From assembly GCA_013368375.1 (NCBI GenBank), contig JAACJP010000049.1, positions 124,001 to 188,000 on the forward strand: a stretch of DNA of 64,000 nt, given 5' to 3'. A program made the translations under genes and the position numbers. Under the pieces are notes generated by a model. It saw only the letters and a program-made list of their open reading frames with translations. It did no database searches and was not told the origin of the DNA. Shown one piece after another: positions 34,678 through 45,221 of the stretch. This DNA is from Tricholomella constricta (lineage: Eukaryota; Basidiomycota; Agaricomycetes; Agaricales; Lyophyllaceae). Numbering within the stretch: the stretch's first letter is position 1; every line of letters begins with the position of its first letter.

Positions 34678-36345
34678 TTACTTGCGCGAGATGGTGGCGG
34701 AGATAAGCCCGCTGCGTCACACATTACACGGTATCTGATGAGGCGTAGTGTCAGAGTGGGGAGGGATACGGGAGACGCACCTCGGGGCTGAAATGGGCAT
34801 GAAAACCTCTGCTTTCTCCCTAGAATGTACATTGAGGCCGTCAGTGTTATGTATGCCACAAAAGGAGAGATAGAGAGAGAGGGGGAGAGAGAGAGAGAGA
34901 GAGAGAGAAGAAAGACTCACGGCGGCGTGACGTTCTCGACTCCAATGTATCGCATGTCCACAGGGATGAAATGTTTGTTGGGCAGCGAGTACGTTACGGA
35001 CTGTACACCTGCGTTCTGCGCGAGGAGAAGCTGCGCCATCTTGTACAACGTTGCCTACAGGAAGCGAAAAAAAAAAGGAAACAAAAAATCAGCATCGTAA
35101 TCAGCATTTTATGGGTGAGGGTGAGTTCGGTATACGCGGCGTTCACCAGGAGAGGTTGAATATGATACATACCTGCACGCTAGCGCTCTCGTCCTCCGCA
35201 AATACCTCCAACGTCACGCGCCTCGCGCGTTCCGCCACTCCCACCGCATCCCACACGCTTCCGTCCGCCTTCATAAAATCACCAAGGGGAAAGTCGAGCT
35301 GCTTCGCGTCGGCGGGCGCGGGGATGCGTACGGGGGCAAAGGCGTACTGGAGATCGACGGCGGTGCTGAAGATGCGGTCGGAGACCTCGGCGAGGGTGGT
35401 GTATTCGTCGCGGACAAAGTTGGAGAAGGAGGAGCCGGTGGATTTGAGGACTGCGGGGAATTAATTGGAATCGATGAGGTGGGTTAATGGATGAAGAGGA
35501 GGAGACGTACCGAGAAGATCGGATATGCCAGATGTGACGTGCCCGATGAGATGATCTTTACCTTTGGATGCGTCAACCTATGCGTATTAGCGTTTGTTGC
35601 GATCAGAATCAGAAGAAGAAGAGGAGAAATAAAGACGGGCTACGCACTTCGACCTTCACGATCCGTTTATCGTCCCCGTCGCGGTAGAACGAATGAGTAT
35701 GCCCCTTTTCCTTCCCTTCATCGCTCTGCGTGTTGTTGAGCGGGATCCGCGTCCATCGCAGCTGCTCGACTGTGATGAATGCCTTGTGGATGTGTGCGTA
35801 GCGTGCGACGAAGTGCGTGCCCAGATGTAAGGCAAAGTGTTCTGGCACGAGAACATGCGGGGAGATTTTGGCCAAATCTGCGGCGCATTACTAGGTTTGA
35901 TCGAACGTTCTAAGGTTATAGGTTATACTAACAGTACGTGATGTTCTTGACTGAGCGGCGTTAAGATAGGGTACGGTGTTAAGATGAGATGAAGACACGC
36001 ACTGGAATCCGTAGCGACCACGACAGAGTTGTCTGCGTGTGTATAGCTGTGATTTAGGACGTATCGTCAGCAATCTCGCACTGATGATGCAGATCGCGAG
36101 CGTCTTTGTGTCCATGTATGGGCTGACGCCCATATTATTTGATGTAGAGACCGCTCGAGGTCTTAATGGTGAGATCCAGCTGCGCACCTAACGTCTATAT
36201 CGCCCTCAAGCAAAGCCGTGACGTTGTATTCGACGACATGATGCCACGCGCCCTCCCGGACAACACGGAGGACCCGCACCTTATCTTTGCCGTAGCGTGC
36301 TGCTTGAAGCGTGGTCTTCAGCTCATTTGAGGTTTCGTTTGACAT
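34678..36345 (-). CDS. uaz: urate oxidase (uricase), nine exons
   Basis: Exons: 36345-36188, 36046-36003, 35950-35933 (18 nt), 35877-35648, 35577-35511, 35450-35173, 35054-34921, 34819-34781 and 34711-34678. All joins are GT..AG and in frame, giving 333 residues. The enzyme (EC 1.7.3.3) oxidises urate to 5-hydroxyisourate in purine breakdown, without cofactor. Family landmarks: YGKDKVRVLRVVR with the catalytic Lys, NSVVVATDS with the partner Thr, LGTHFVARYAHIHKA, FSNFVRDEYTTLAEVSDRI, NKHFIPVDMRYIG and EVFMPISAPSGLISATISRK. The start is the ATG opening MSNETSNELKTT, slightly longer than usual. The C-terminus is SRK, not a canonical peroxisomal SKL/SRL-type signal. One intron contains a GA microsatellite. 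Confidence 0.93.
34863..34912 (+). repeat. GA microsatellite inside a urate oxidase intron
   Basis: An almost pure run of AGAG units between exon 7 and exon 8 of the urate oxidase gene. It lies 9 bp from the 5' splice site on the coding strand. Confidence 0.9.
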
Positions 36346-37321
36346 CTCAGTGCAGTCACAAACGTGAAGAATGGAGTTCAAGTTGAAGAAGGGAGAGCGA
36401 CAGCTGGAGGTCCGGTGAGAGTTGGGAGATAGATAAGATAAGGAATTGATCTCCGAGGGATGAACCATTTCCTTCTGCCCAGCTCTCGATATCCGGATCT
36501 CGCATGCCCTTACACCAATCGAACACAATACTCTGGGTACTAGCATGAGGTAGGATACTGCATCAAGATAATTTTACACGCGCGACCTGAATCTAGAGCA
36601 CCGCACGCAGGTCTTTTGATCACGGACGACGGATCTAACTTACCACGCGCTGACATCTCTGTGTCTTGTCCATACGCGTTGCTGTCTTCGTCTTTTCTGC
36701 TCTTTCTCACCCCGCTGTTTGTTTGGGTCCTCCCGTTTGTCGCGCCCGTGCACGATAAGAGGATCGGCCCTGAGCATCGTGCTTGCGCAAATATCGCCTT
36801 GAAGCAGCCTGAAGCTCGCTGACGTCCTATCTCTCTGTTTAGAAACCGAAAATACCCTTATGCTTTTGTCCGCATACCAGGCGATTTCTTTCGGGGGACG
36901 TTGGACTCGAACACTTACACGAATGACAAGAATGCTTTCAGGCAGGCCATCGAGTGGCACAAGTACAAAGTACGTCTCTCGACCTTTTCTTTGTCTGTGT
37001 CATGCCAACCTCCGTGTTCACATCTACGACCGTGTCGGGTGGTACTTATGACGCATTTTCACGAGCAGAGCCTGGGGAGTATCTGTTTTTCTTTTACCTT
37101 TGTTAAACGGGTGTCTAAGACGATACAGGTTGCAGGTTGTAATGTACTTCAATATCTAGCCCTGTTGTACACAGACGGACAGCCGATCTCTTCAAGAATA
37201 AACATCTATAAATCCGCTGAAACTCGTAATCATGAGGTATTTTGCAACTGCGATCCCATCTAGCCGATTTAGCCGAATCAAGCCGCCAACCGCAGCCATG
37301 AAAGCCTTCACATAGAGCATA
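36346..37321. other. intergenic region between urate oxidase and F-box gene
   Basis: Holds the divergent promoters. The immediate upstream frame of urate oxidase (to 36546) has no start supported by the family. No other gene seen. Confidence 0.5.
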
Positions 37322-38617
37322 ATGGTGCTCTCGTCGTCCATCCCTGAGGATATCATTTCCACTATTCTGGATGAGCTCTCCGATGATGTTCAAAGTCTCA
37401 AACGGTGTTCTCTCGTTTCCCAATCTTTCCTCCCGCACTGCCACAAAATCTTATTCTCTTACATTTGCCTCGACCATCCGACACGATCTCGTGGGTTATA
37501 CCAGATGATCACAAACAACGCATCCTTCACACCCTACATCCGCACCATCGAAATCATCTCCAGTGCCCATCCTGAATTCGACGACCACGACTGGGTGACG
37601 ATGGAGCCTACATTGGCACCGCTCCTTCGGACGTTGCATAATCTACATACCTTTGCCCTCCGCAAGAAACAACTCCTGTCCCACTTACCATGGGACACAC
37701 TCCCTGGAGACTTGAGATTCGCAATTCTCGGCCTATCAGTTTCTGCCATCGATCTTGCATGTGTAACAAACGTCCCCATGGGCCATTTTGGGCGACTCGT
37801 ATGTCTCAAGAACCTGAGGCTCATGCGTATCGGGTCGGACCAGGGGCACGCTCTCGATCTGGGACCTCTAGATGCATCATCTCCTCCTTCACCACTGCAG
37901 CCCGTGGGGTATCTGGAGTCGCTCAATATCTCGGATTCTCCGACATGTGGGCGGCACTTTGTCACCACATTGACAGATACGCGTTCCTTGTTAAAGCTGT
38001 CACGCCTTAAAGACCTCGAAATGTATGGGGACAACGATTTCGTGGGCACCATCATGGAGGCGGCAGGACAATCGCTCCAGCGCGTCGCCTTGTCTGGTCT
38101 CGGCAATGACAGAGATTGTGCGTGCTTACCCTTACCCACTCACCAAATATCAGTTCTGACTGATACTTGGCTACATGTCTGTCTATCTTTACTTGCAGAT
38201 CACCCGAGTCCGTTTATTGGGCTCCCGTCGTTCAGCACGCTCCCAGCCCTGCGTTCCTTACGCATCACCACCACGTTCAAGCGCGGACACCCACACGACC
38301 CACTGCCGCTGCTCGCGCAAGCGCTCGCCGGTGCCACCCCGCGCGACACCTGCGCGCTCCAGGATCTCATTATTTACATTGACTTGTACCATGTCTGGGA
38401 TGTGTATATCACCCCCGGCAACGTGGCCGCCCTCGAGGAGTACGCGTTTTGGCCCGCCTTTGATGAGGCCCTGGCGGCGCGACCGGGGGCGTACCCGAAG
38501 CTGGAGAAGGTGGTGGTAGGTCTGCTTGTGGGATGTGGTAAGGAGGCTTTTGCTGAAATGCCCAAGCGGCGCATGCCCATGCTGCTGGAAAGGGGCGTGT
38601 TGGAATTCACGCTCTGA
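37322..38617 (+). CDS. F-box-like protein
   Basis: ATG at 37322. The N-terminus (SIPEDIISTILDELSDDVQS then LKRCSLVSQSFLPHCHKILF) matches the degenerate F-box-like module common in mushroom genomes. It would bind Skp1 and recruit substrates to an SCF ubiquitin ligase. The rest has irregular Leu-rich segments (LRTLHNLHTFAL, LVCLKNLRLMRIG, LSRLKDLEMYG, LPALRSLRITT) typical of the substrate-facing part. A probable 81-nt intron (38118-38198, GTGCGT..GCAG) would join DRD-Y-HPSPFIGLPS. Because 81 is a multiple of three, the frame is open with or without it (404 or 431 residues). Such families are large and variable, and the target cannot be predicted. Confidence 0.8.
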   Translation: MVLSSSIPEDIISTILDELSDDVQSLKRCSLVSQSFLPHCHKILFSYICLDHPTRSRGLYQMITNNASFTPYIRTIEIISSAHPEFDDHDWVTMEPTLAPLLRTLHNLHTFALRKKQLLSHLPWDTLPGDLRFAILGLSVSAIDLACVTNVPMGHFGRLVCLKNLRLMRIGSDQGHALDLGPLDASSPPSPLQPVGYLESLNISDSPTCGRHFVTTLTDTRSLLKLSRLKDLEMYGDNDFVGTIMEAAGQSLQRVALSGLGNDRDCACLPLPTHQISVLTDTWLHVCLSLLADHPSPFIGLPSFSTLPALRSLRITTTFKRGHPHDPLPLLAQALAGATPRDTCALQDLIIYIDLYHVWDVYITPGNVAALEEYAFWPAFDEALAARPGAYPKLEKVVVGLLVGCGKEAFAEMPKRRMPMLLERGVLEFTL

Positions 38618-38850
38618 GGGAACTGGCCGGGAAAGTCCTCCTGTATCCTGAAAGTAAAATAAGTTATGTGCCAGCCATTTACCAATGAAGGGACAAAGCA
38701 GTCCATCCACTGCAGACTCGAAGTACGCATGCGCCTTAACGCGCCAGGACATGCCGGTTCACGTTCATTTGCGGTTCAGGATCCCGAAGCCGAAATCGAA
38801 GCTCAGAAGGCTTACATAAACTTTGGGCAGACTGGGTTTTCACTTAATCG

Positions 38851-39330
38851 CTCATGCCCAGTGAAAAGTCCGTCGAGCGGAATCGACTCCAAACTAGGGC
38901 TGCACACCGTGCCGTACAAACACGGTTGTACGGCACCGTAATACGGCCACCGTGCCGTACCGTCGAGGATCTCGGGACCATCATACGGCTTTTGTACGGC
39001 TCTGTAACGCGATGCTTTTTCAGCTTCATATGTGACCGTAAGTTTATATACATGCTAAATACTCACTTTGATGCATTGACTTTTGTACTTCAAGGGACCG
39101 ATGGCCGGCCGTCAATCAATAAACACGGTATACGGCCGTACCGTTGCCGTACCGTGCATCCTCTGAGCAACACGGTCCACGGCCGTGAAGTGTACGGCCG
39201 TGGCCGTATGACGGACGGTGTGCAGCCCTACTCCAAACGAGCGCAAACTCTACCACCAAAATTGACTCGTTTGGGCTCACCTCCGCTCTAGAAATGGGAC
39301 TTTTATCAAGCCATCTCCAGCAGCTTCGAG
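38851..39330 (+). repeat. outer repeat hosting the hAT-type MITE
   Basis: The left end (CCAGTGAAAAGTCCGTCGAG then CGGAATC) resembles 9876-9905. The right side near 39285-39320 (TCCGCTCTAG..GGGACTTTT) is a rough inverted match to the left end, so this could itself be an old inverted-repeat element. The inner MITE splits it at 38894/39231. Confidence 0.5.
38887..39238. mobile_element. hAT-type MITE (336 bp) with 8-bp target duplication
   Basis: The element is 38895-39230. Its ends are perfect 16-bp inverted repeats, TAGGGCTGCACACCGT at 38895-38910 and its complement at 39215-39230. It is flanked by CTCCAAAC at both 38887-38894 and 39231-39238. An 8-bp duplication and TAGGG/CAGGG-type ends are hallmarks of hAT transposons. 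The interior has many ACGGCCGT / CCGTACGGC-type subterminal motifs and no coding frame, so it is non-autonomous. Confidence 0.9.
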
Positions 39331-39768
39331 CAGTTTCGGTAGACTTAAATAGCTTCATTTTGGCTCGATGCAATTTGACTCGTTTCATTATCGCTCGATT
39401 TCCTCAATGTATTTGTAATGATCACTAATTTATCACTAATACAAGTCCACGAAGGCAACACAGTGCCGAAAACCTGAAGACAACGACGCCTCCCTGATGT
39501 ATCCTGCTCCCGAATGCAATTGAATCATCCGTGCCTAATGAACAGAATAAATGAGTCAGTGGAGTGATGTGATGTCGGAAATTAACTTACTTTGAACGCG
39601 AACGCGACGAGCGACTCGGAGCTTGTGCCCAAAAGAAAGAAATCAGATTGCGTGTCACGAAATTGTGTCGATACACTTACAAAGGCTTGGGGATATCACG
39701 AACCTGTGGAAAGGAGTCAGATGCTGCAACACAGCAAATAATAGATGGCAACGTACATTCGAGCTTTG
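39331..39768. other. no supported gene
   Basis: Sequence downstream of the split gene's stop codon. Nothing recognised beyond residual repeat-like Gln/Ser-coding fragments near 39300-39400. Confidence 0.4.
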
Positions 39769-40194
39769 TTACTGCGCGGCCCAATAGACCGCGAACTCGT
39801 CCTCTGTGCCTTCAGGGTTTGATTCGATCCAAGCGCGCTTGGCTATACTCCTGATATACAGTATATTAGAAGGACAATGTGACGTAAAGAAAACATACTT
39901 TGGGTTATTTCCACGGCCGGCGGAAGCTTTCTTTTTCTTCTTCATTACTGGCGCGATTGCGCTGACCGTGGGTTGGATGTCATGCAGGGATCCACTCTCG
40001 GCACTAGGGTTCGCGGCTGTATCGATAGGGGTGCAATGTTTTGGAGGTGGGTTGGAAGGCTCGGTCTCCGAGTCACGGGGGGTGGGCATGTTGTCGAGGC
40101 CAGGCAAGCTTGGTGATGAGGACAATGCATCGGAAGGGACAGTAGTCGGGGTGACGGCTGGGAGTAATGATGCAGTGTCGGAGCGAGGGGTAAC
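39769..40194 (-). pseudogene. split host gene, 3' part (exon 5 second half and exon 6)
   Basis: The last part of a six-exon minus-strand gene now spread over 39769-59814. Exon 5 resumes at 40194 after Copia-2 and ends at 39899; a 48-bp intron leads to exon 6 (39850-39769). The product ends KKKKKASAGRGNNPK, then SIAKRAWIESNPEGTEDEFA and VYWAAQ. Exon lengths over the whole gene (204, 158, 691, 14, 336, 82 nt) sum to 495 codons in one frame once both insertions and one copy of each target duplicate are ignored. The middle of the protein carries LDKEDYPDVKYWTKKEY and TWADASLEAHNYF, with WKAHMIATENYPSWYSKH, a pattern I recall from multicopy Agaricomycete proteins of unknown role. The basic, Ser/Pro-rich tail suggests a nuclear protein. 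Confidence 0.8.
40190..40194 (+). repeat. target-site duplication of Copia-2, left (GTAAC)
   Basis: Matches GTAAC at 52102-52106. Confidence 0.92.
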
Positions 40195-40535
40195 TGTTGG
40201 AATTCGGTGAGCCACCGACGACACTCTTTGTGATCGGCCCAACCACCACGGACTCTTTATTTACTTCTTCCTTTATCTACTTACACAAAGGACACTTTAC
40301 ATATATATACCTACATTACCTACGGTACACCCTCAGTCACTTATACCAGACTGAGGGTGAGTCTCTCTTACCTTACATGAACGGATCGTAACTAACGTAC
40401 TTACAGGTCTTATCTTATCTTCCCGTTTAGGTACGATCGAATAAAGTCACTTATACCAGACTGAGGGTCTTATCTTATCTTCCCGTTTAGACTCACTCAG
40501 TCTACATAACCGGTGTACAGGCTTGATTTCTAACA
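40195..40535 (+). repeat. Copia-2 5' LTR
   Basis: 341 bp. ATATATATA at 40301-40309 lies about 26-34 nt upstream of the leader unit at 40335, a normal TATA-to-start distance. AATAAA occurs at 40440-40445. Confidence 0.93.
40335..40490 (+). promoter_or_regulatory. Copia-2 leader: intron-bearing copy followed by its pre-spliced copy
   Basis: A1 (40335-40356) is followed by a textbook intron (40357-40406, GTGAGT..CTAAC..TTACAG, 50 nt) and by pyrimidine-rich B1 (40407-40430, ending TTTAG). After a 14-nt linker carrying AATAAA, A2 (40445-40466) runs straight into B2 (40467-40490). A2B2 equals A1B1 exactly, minus the intron. B1's AG is followed by GTACGA, so 40431-40490 (60 nt) could be a second intron ending at the AG of B2. 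The 3' LTR repeats the design. Confidence 0.87.
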
Positions 40536-40546
40536 GGTTATGGGCC
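40536..40546 (+). promoter_or_regulatory. Copia-2 primer-binding site
   Basis: GGTTATGGGCC directly follows the 5' LTR, the same site as in Copia-1, complementary to a CAT-anticodon stem-loop (initiator tRNA half). Confidence 0.7.
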
Positions 40547-40749
40547 ATCGTTGAACACCTACGTGTCAACGATTACAGGAATCCAGCACCGACACCGGAG
40601 AAACCGGATCGCACTCCAATCCGAGAACCGATCTCATCAGTGCGTCGTTATCTAATCAGAAACGCGCGCGTCTCGAGCTCTTTGTCTCCAGAAACACATC
40701 CCCCACACAACGTCGTCGTCCCCATCGGACGAAAACAACATATCCTACA

Positions 40750-43700
40750 ATGGGCACTATCCAACCGCTCGAAGGCAACATCCTATCCGTCCCCGCTTTG
40801 GCAATTCGCACACAGTGGACAGGCGACATTTTGCACAAAGACAAAACCGACTTTAAATCTTGGGAACGGCGTTTCAGGAATTTCCTGTCCATGAATGGGC
40901 TCCTCACGTACGTTTTCAGCCCCCTCACCATCCCCCCCAACCCCAGCATGGAACCACGCGCCTATGGCAACTACGTAACCAACGGCGCACTCGCCGTCGC
41001 AGCCCTCGAACACGCGGTCCACGAATCCCTGTTGGACTTTATCGACCCCTCCCAGGGAGCAAAGCTCTGCTACGAGAACGTCAAGGCCCACTGCATGGGT
41101 GCGGGGCCCATTAAACAAGTGGCAAAAATCCGAGAGGCTTTATCCACTTACTGTTCCACTAACACCCCTACCGTCGACACTGCTACTAACATCTGCAAAC
41201 TCGTCGACGCAGCCTTCGACATGGGAACCATCGATCGCGACCTGTTCAAATGCATCGCAATACTGAACAGCCTGAATGACAAGGCGTTCGACAACGTCCA
41301 ATCTAACCTCTCTCGCGATCTCGCTAACTCCACAAAGTCAAACCCATTCACCTCCACCCACATCGTCAAAATACTCGGCTATGAGGACACCCTCGCATCC
41401 TCCAAACGACAGATGCAAACGCGCGACACCGCGCTGGCCGTGAAAGACACCGAACACCCGCACGGACATGCCCCCGACGCTACATGCTGCGTCCTCTGCT
41501 ACACGGCGCGCAAACCCTGCAAGACGCACACCAAACGCTGGTGTATTCGCCCCGGAGGAGGCATGGAAGGCAAGACGATTACCGAGTCAATCGCCGCACG
41601 CAGAGCCGAGCAAGGAGGAGCTGGAAAGAGCGGATCCGGTGGAGGAGGAGGGAGTGGCGCAAAAAAGGACAAAGAGAAAATACCCATTCCGTGGATAAAC
41701 AGCAGCGGAAAGGCATGCATCGCGTACGTATCGCCCGACGATGTTGCCGCAGGAGGCACCGAGAGCATCAAGCCCGAATTTGCAGGCCTCGCGTCATCCC
41801 CGCTCCCACAAGGCCCAGTCGCGCCCTCACGTGAAGCGGCATGGTTCACCTTCGAGAATCCACCCCAAGCTTCCATCGATTGGACCACACACTCCAAGCC
41901 AGTCGACGATTCAGCGTTCACCATCATTAATCCACTCCAGCAGAAGCGACGCACTCCGATCTCCGTCGACGACTACCCTTTCTTCGTCGACTCCGGCGCC
42001 ACAGTCCATATCTCACCGGATCAAAGTGACTTCCTCACACTCAAATCAACCCCATCGCGATCCATCACCGGCGTCGGAGGATCATCCATCGCTGCACTGG
42101 GAATCGGCACGATCCGCCTCCACATCGCGAAAGGTGCCACCATCACCCTCGAAGACGCGTTATACGTCCCCAATTCCACCGTCCGCCTCATATCCGTCAG
42201 CGCGCTCTCCCTCAAAGCCGATACCATCACCCACTTTGACAAAGACGGCGTTAAGATCCACGATAAATCCACAGGCGCGTTCATAGTCGGGGGGCCACTC
42301 ATTCCGAACCAACGACTATACTCCCTTCAAATCCATTCCATTTCCGCAGATCACGCCCTCTCCGCCCAACACAAACCCAATCTCGAGTCTTGGCACCGCT
42401 GTCTTGGTCACGCAAATTACCAAACCATCACCGAGATGGCCAAGGACGGAACGATCCCAGGTATGCAGCCCTCGCTCCTGTCGAAACCGATGAAATGTGA
42501 CACATGCATTGTCGGTAAACAGACCAGGACACCAGTTCCGAAGATACGAGCTGAGGGACCAGGGCATCGGGCAACGAGGAAGCTGGGGATCATTTGGATA
42601 GACTTAACGGGACCTTCACCTGTACAGTCGCGCTACGGGAACAATTATATGATGAACCTTGTCGATGATTACACGAGTAAACCTTGGTCCATCCCCCTCC
42701 AACGCAAAAGCGACGCACTGGAAGAACTGAAGGCTTGGGAACAAGCGCGATTCGTTGAGACGGGACTTAAAGTGGGCATATATCGCACCGGACATGACGG
42801 CGAGCTCGCCAGCCATCAAATGGACGAATGGCTCAAAACTCAAGGGTCCGCCCAACAATTCGGTGCCCCATACACATCGGCGCATATGGGACGCGTAGAA
42901 CGAATGCATCGAACCCTCATGAACAAAGCACGCACAATGCGCATCGAGGCCGGATGCCCCCCCAACATGTGGGATGACTTTTATCTCACTGCTACCCACC
43001 TCCATGAGAAAACCGCCACCAAGTCATTAAACGGCATCACTCCATACGAGAAATGGTACGAACGGAAACCCGACTACTCGTACATGAGAGAAATCGGATG
43101 CAAAGCATTCGTATTAATCCTCAGCCGCCATAATCCAAAGATTTACGAGCGCTCGATCGAGTGCGTCCTAATCGGTTACAATCCCCGAGCCAAGGAATAC
43201 AGATGCTATGAGCGAAAGACTGGGAAGATCTATAGCTCGTACCACGTCCGGTTCCTTGAAAGCCATGACGGCCATCCTCCCCCATCCATCGAACCTCCCG
43301 TAACTGAAGCTACCACAATGGAGGAAATCCGAAACACAGCAACCGCCGAACCAGTCACCTGGGACGACGACGAGGACTTCATACCAGCCTACGAAGATCC
43401 CGAGCCAGAAGCACACATACCAGATGAACCGGAGGCCGCACCTGAAGAAGTGGAGGATGTTCAGCGCTCAAACAGACAACGACAACCAACACGAAGAGCT
43501 GACCCAGGAAGCGCCATACCCACACGCACCGAACGAGCCGTTGAGGAGTCAAAAGCAAGCGCCGAACGCGTCAGAGCAGCCAAAGAGGAACGACGGAACG
43601 CCCAACTGACCGAGCCGAGGATCCCGGATCAGGCACCTACCGAAATCACCGAGATCAATGATGCACTTCTCGATCATGATCGAGTTCTGGCCGCCGCAAT

Positions 43701-44715
43701 CGAATCTACTGGGTTTGACCCGACATCAATAGAATTCGAAGACGAGCCTAGAACCTGGGAAGAAGCAAAGGCGTCCACAGACGCCGCACACTGGGCAGAG
43801 GCATACCGCGATGAGCTCAAATCCCTCAAAGATATGGGTGTTTACAAACTAATACCACGATCTGAAGTCCCACAGGGTCACAAAGTCAGAAAGGGGCGCC
43901 CAGTATTCAAGATTAAGCGCGATGCAGACGGCAAAATCGACCGCTTCAAAGTACGGCTAGTATTTAAGGGGTATGAACAGATATACGGCAAGGACTACAC
44001 GAAAACTACCTCACCAACAGCGCGAATGGAATCCTGGAGGGTTCTCTTACACATCGCAGCCTCGAAAGGCTGGCACGCCATGCAGATAGACGTCAAAACG
44101 GCCTTCCTCTACGGCCTCCTTCCCTGGGACGAAATACAATACATGGAGCAGCCGCGAGGATTTGAAGAGGAAGGAAAGGAAGACTGGGTCTGGTGCTTGG
44201 TACGTGGCCTATACGGAATGAAGCAGAGCGGCAGAATCTGGAACCAGACACTGAACGACTTTATGGTCGGTCGCGGGTTCACGCGCCTCGCCTGTGAATC
44301 ATGCGTCTACTACAGGAAGTCAGACACCGGCACCGTTATCGCTGCCGTGCACGTCGACGATTTCCTGTCCATCGCCACCAGCGAGGCCGAGAACGAACAG
44401 TTCAAAAAGGAGCTCCGCGAGGTATGGACGATATCTGATCTGGGCACTCCCCGGTTCGTCGTAGGAATCGCCGTAGAATGGGATCGCCCAAACAAATCCG
44501 TTAAATTATCGCAAACCGCCCTCATTGACAAAATCATTCACCTATTCCGCCAACAACACGCTTCACCACTTTCCCTACCCATGGAGAAGGGCCTACAGCT
44601 CCGACGTGTTGACCGATCGAAGCTGCCACCAGAGGAACAAAAAACCATCGAGAAACTACCATACCGGTCCCTAGTCGGGTGCCTTCTCTACCTTGCCATA
44701 TCCACGCGCCCCGAC
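40750..44715 (+). CDS. Copia-2 gag-pol polyprotein, first part (continues 51113-51715)
   Basis: An ATG start gives 1322 intact codons before Gypsy-A. Domains in order: gag (KSWERRFRNFLSMNGLLTYV), a Cys/His cluster CCVLCYTARKPCKTHTKRWC in place of a normal zinc knuckle, protease FVDSGATVHIS, GAG-pre-integrase WHRCLGHANY..CDTCIVGKQ, integrase (IWIDLTGP, GHDGELAS, GRVERMHRT), reverse transcriptase (KGRPVFKIKRDADGK, DVKTAFLYGLLPWDEIQYM, AAVHVDDFLSI) and the RNase H start (LAISTRPD). The frame resumes in phase at 51113, giving 1522 residues in total. The protein would copy and integrate the element; at present it is interrupted. Confidence 0.93.
44711..44715 (+). repeat. target-site duplication of Gypsy-A, left (CCGAC)
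   Basis: Matches CCGAC at 51108-51112. Confidence 0.92.
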
Positions 44716-45219
44716 TGTCAGGGGAACTCTCGTTCACGCTCTCCGACGCTCACAGATCGTTCCCCGACTCACGCGCTCGCCCCTGACTGACCGATCGCGA
44801 TCCCGACCCGACGCTCCGACCCAAGCGTCGGTGTACATACTTACTCACTTCCTGTCGCTTCCCCTCACTCCCCGCGCGCGCCCGACGCCGATCCCGACCA
44901 CCCGACATCCCGACGTCGGCTGCCCCGCCTCGTGCCCGTACCCTGGGCCACGAGGATCGGACAGCGTCGGGAACGTGTCCATACACGAGCCGCACACCAT
45001 TCGTTACTATTACATGTACAGTACACTCTGGAGGACCGGCCCTCACGTCCTACACTCGTATATAGTCGGCCCCCTGGCATTTGGGAATCCTTTACACTAT
45101 TCTCTTCGGATTCCCCCTTGCCAGGTAAGCCTTACTTACATTCGTTACTGTACATCAATATAACTTCGGATTCCCCCTTGCCAGTGCGATAGCGCTCCAC
45201 TGTAAGGGTTGCCCTAACA
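44716..45219 (+). repeat. Gypsy-A 5' LTR
   Basis: 504 bp. TATATA near 45059-45064 is about 30 nt before TTTACACTATTCT (45091-45103), the inferred transcript 5' end. Confidence 0.95.
45104..45184 (+). promoter_or_regulatory. Gypsy-A leader duplication with AG/GT splice junction
   Basis: A 21-nt unit at 45104-45124 (CTTCGGATTC..TTGCCAG) is repeated exactly at 45164-45184. The first copy is followed by GTAAGC, a good 5' splice site; the second ends a pyrimidine tract with CCAG, a good 3' splice site. Splicing 45125-45184 (60 nt) would give the same sequence that already exists downstream of the second copy. AATATAA lies in the linker. Present in both LTRs and in Gypsy-B. Confidence 0.75.
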
Positions 45220-45221
45220 GC

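Noticed and set aside
36163..36546. Longer urate oxidase start upstream of 36345
   Set aside because: The extra N-terminus (VLCSIGVRACEIRISRAG..) is unlike any uricase and lies in the expected promoter/5' UTR.
44750..45046. 98-codon frames in the Gypsy LTRs (present in all four LTRs)
   Set aside because: Same sequence repeated in each LTR, Arg/Gly-rich from GC-rich U3. No sign of coding selection.
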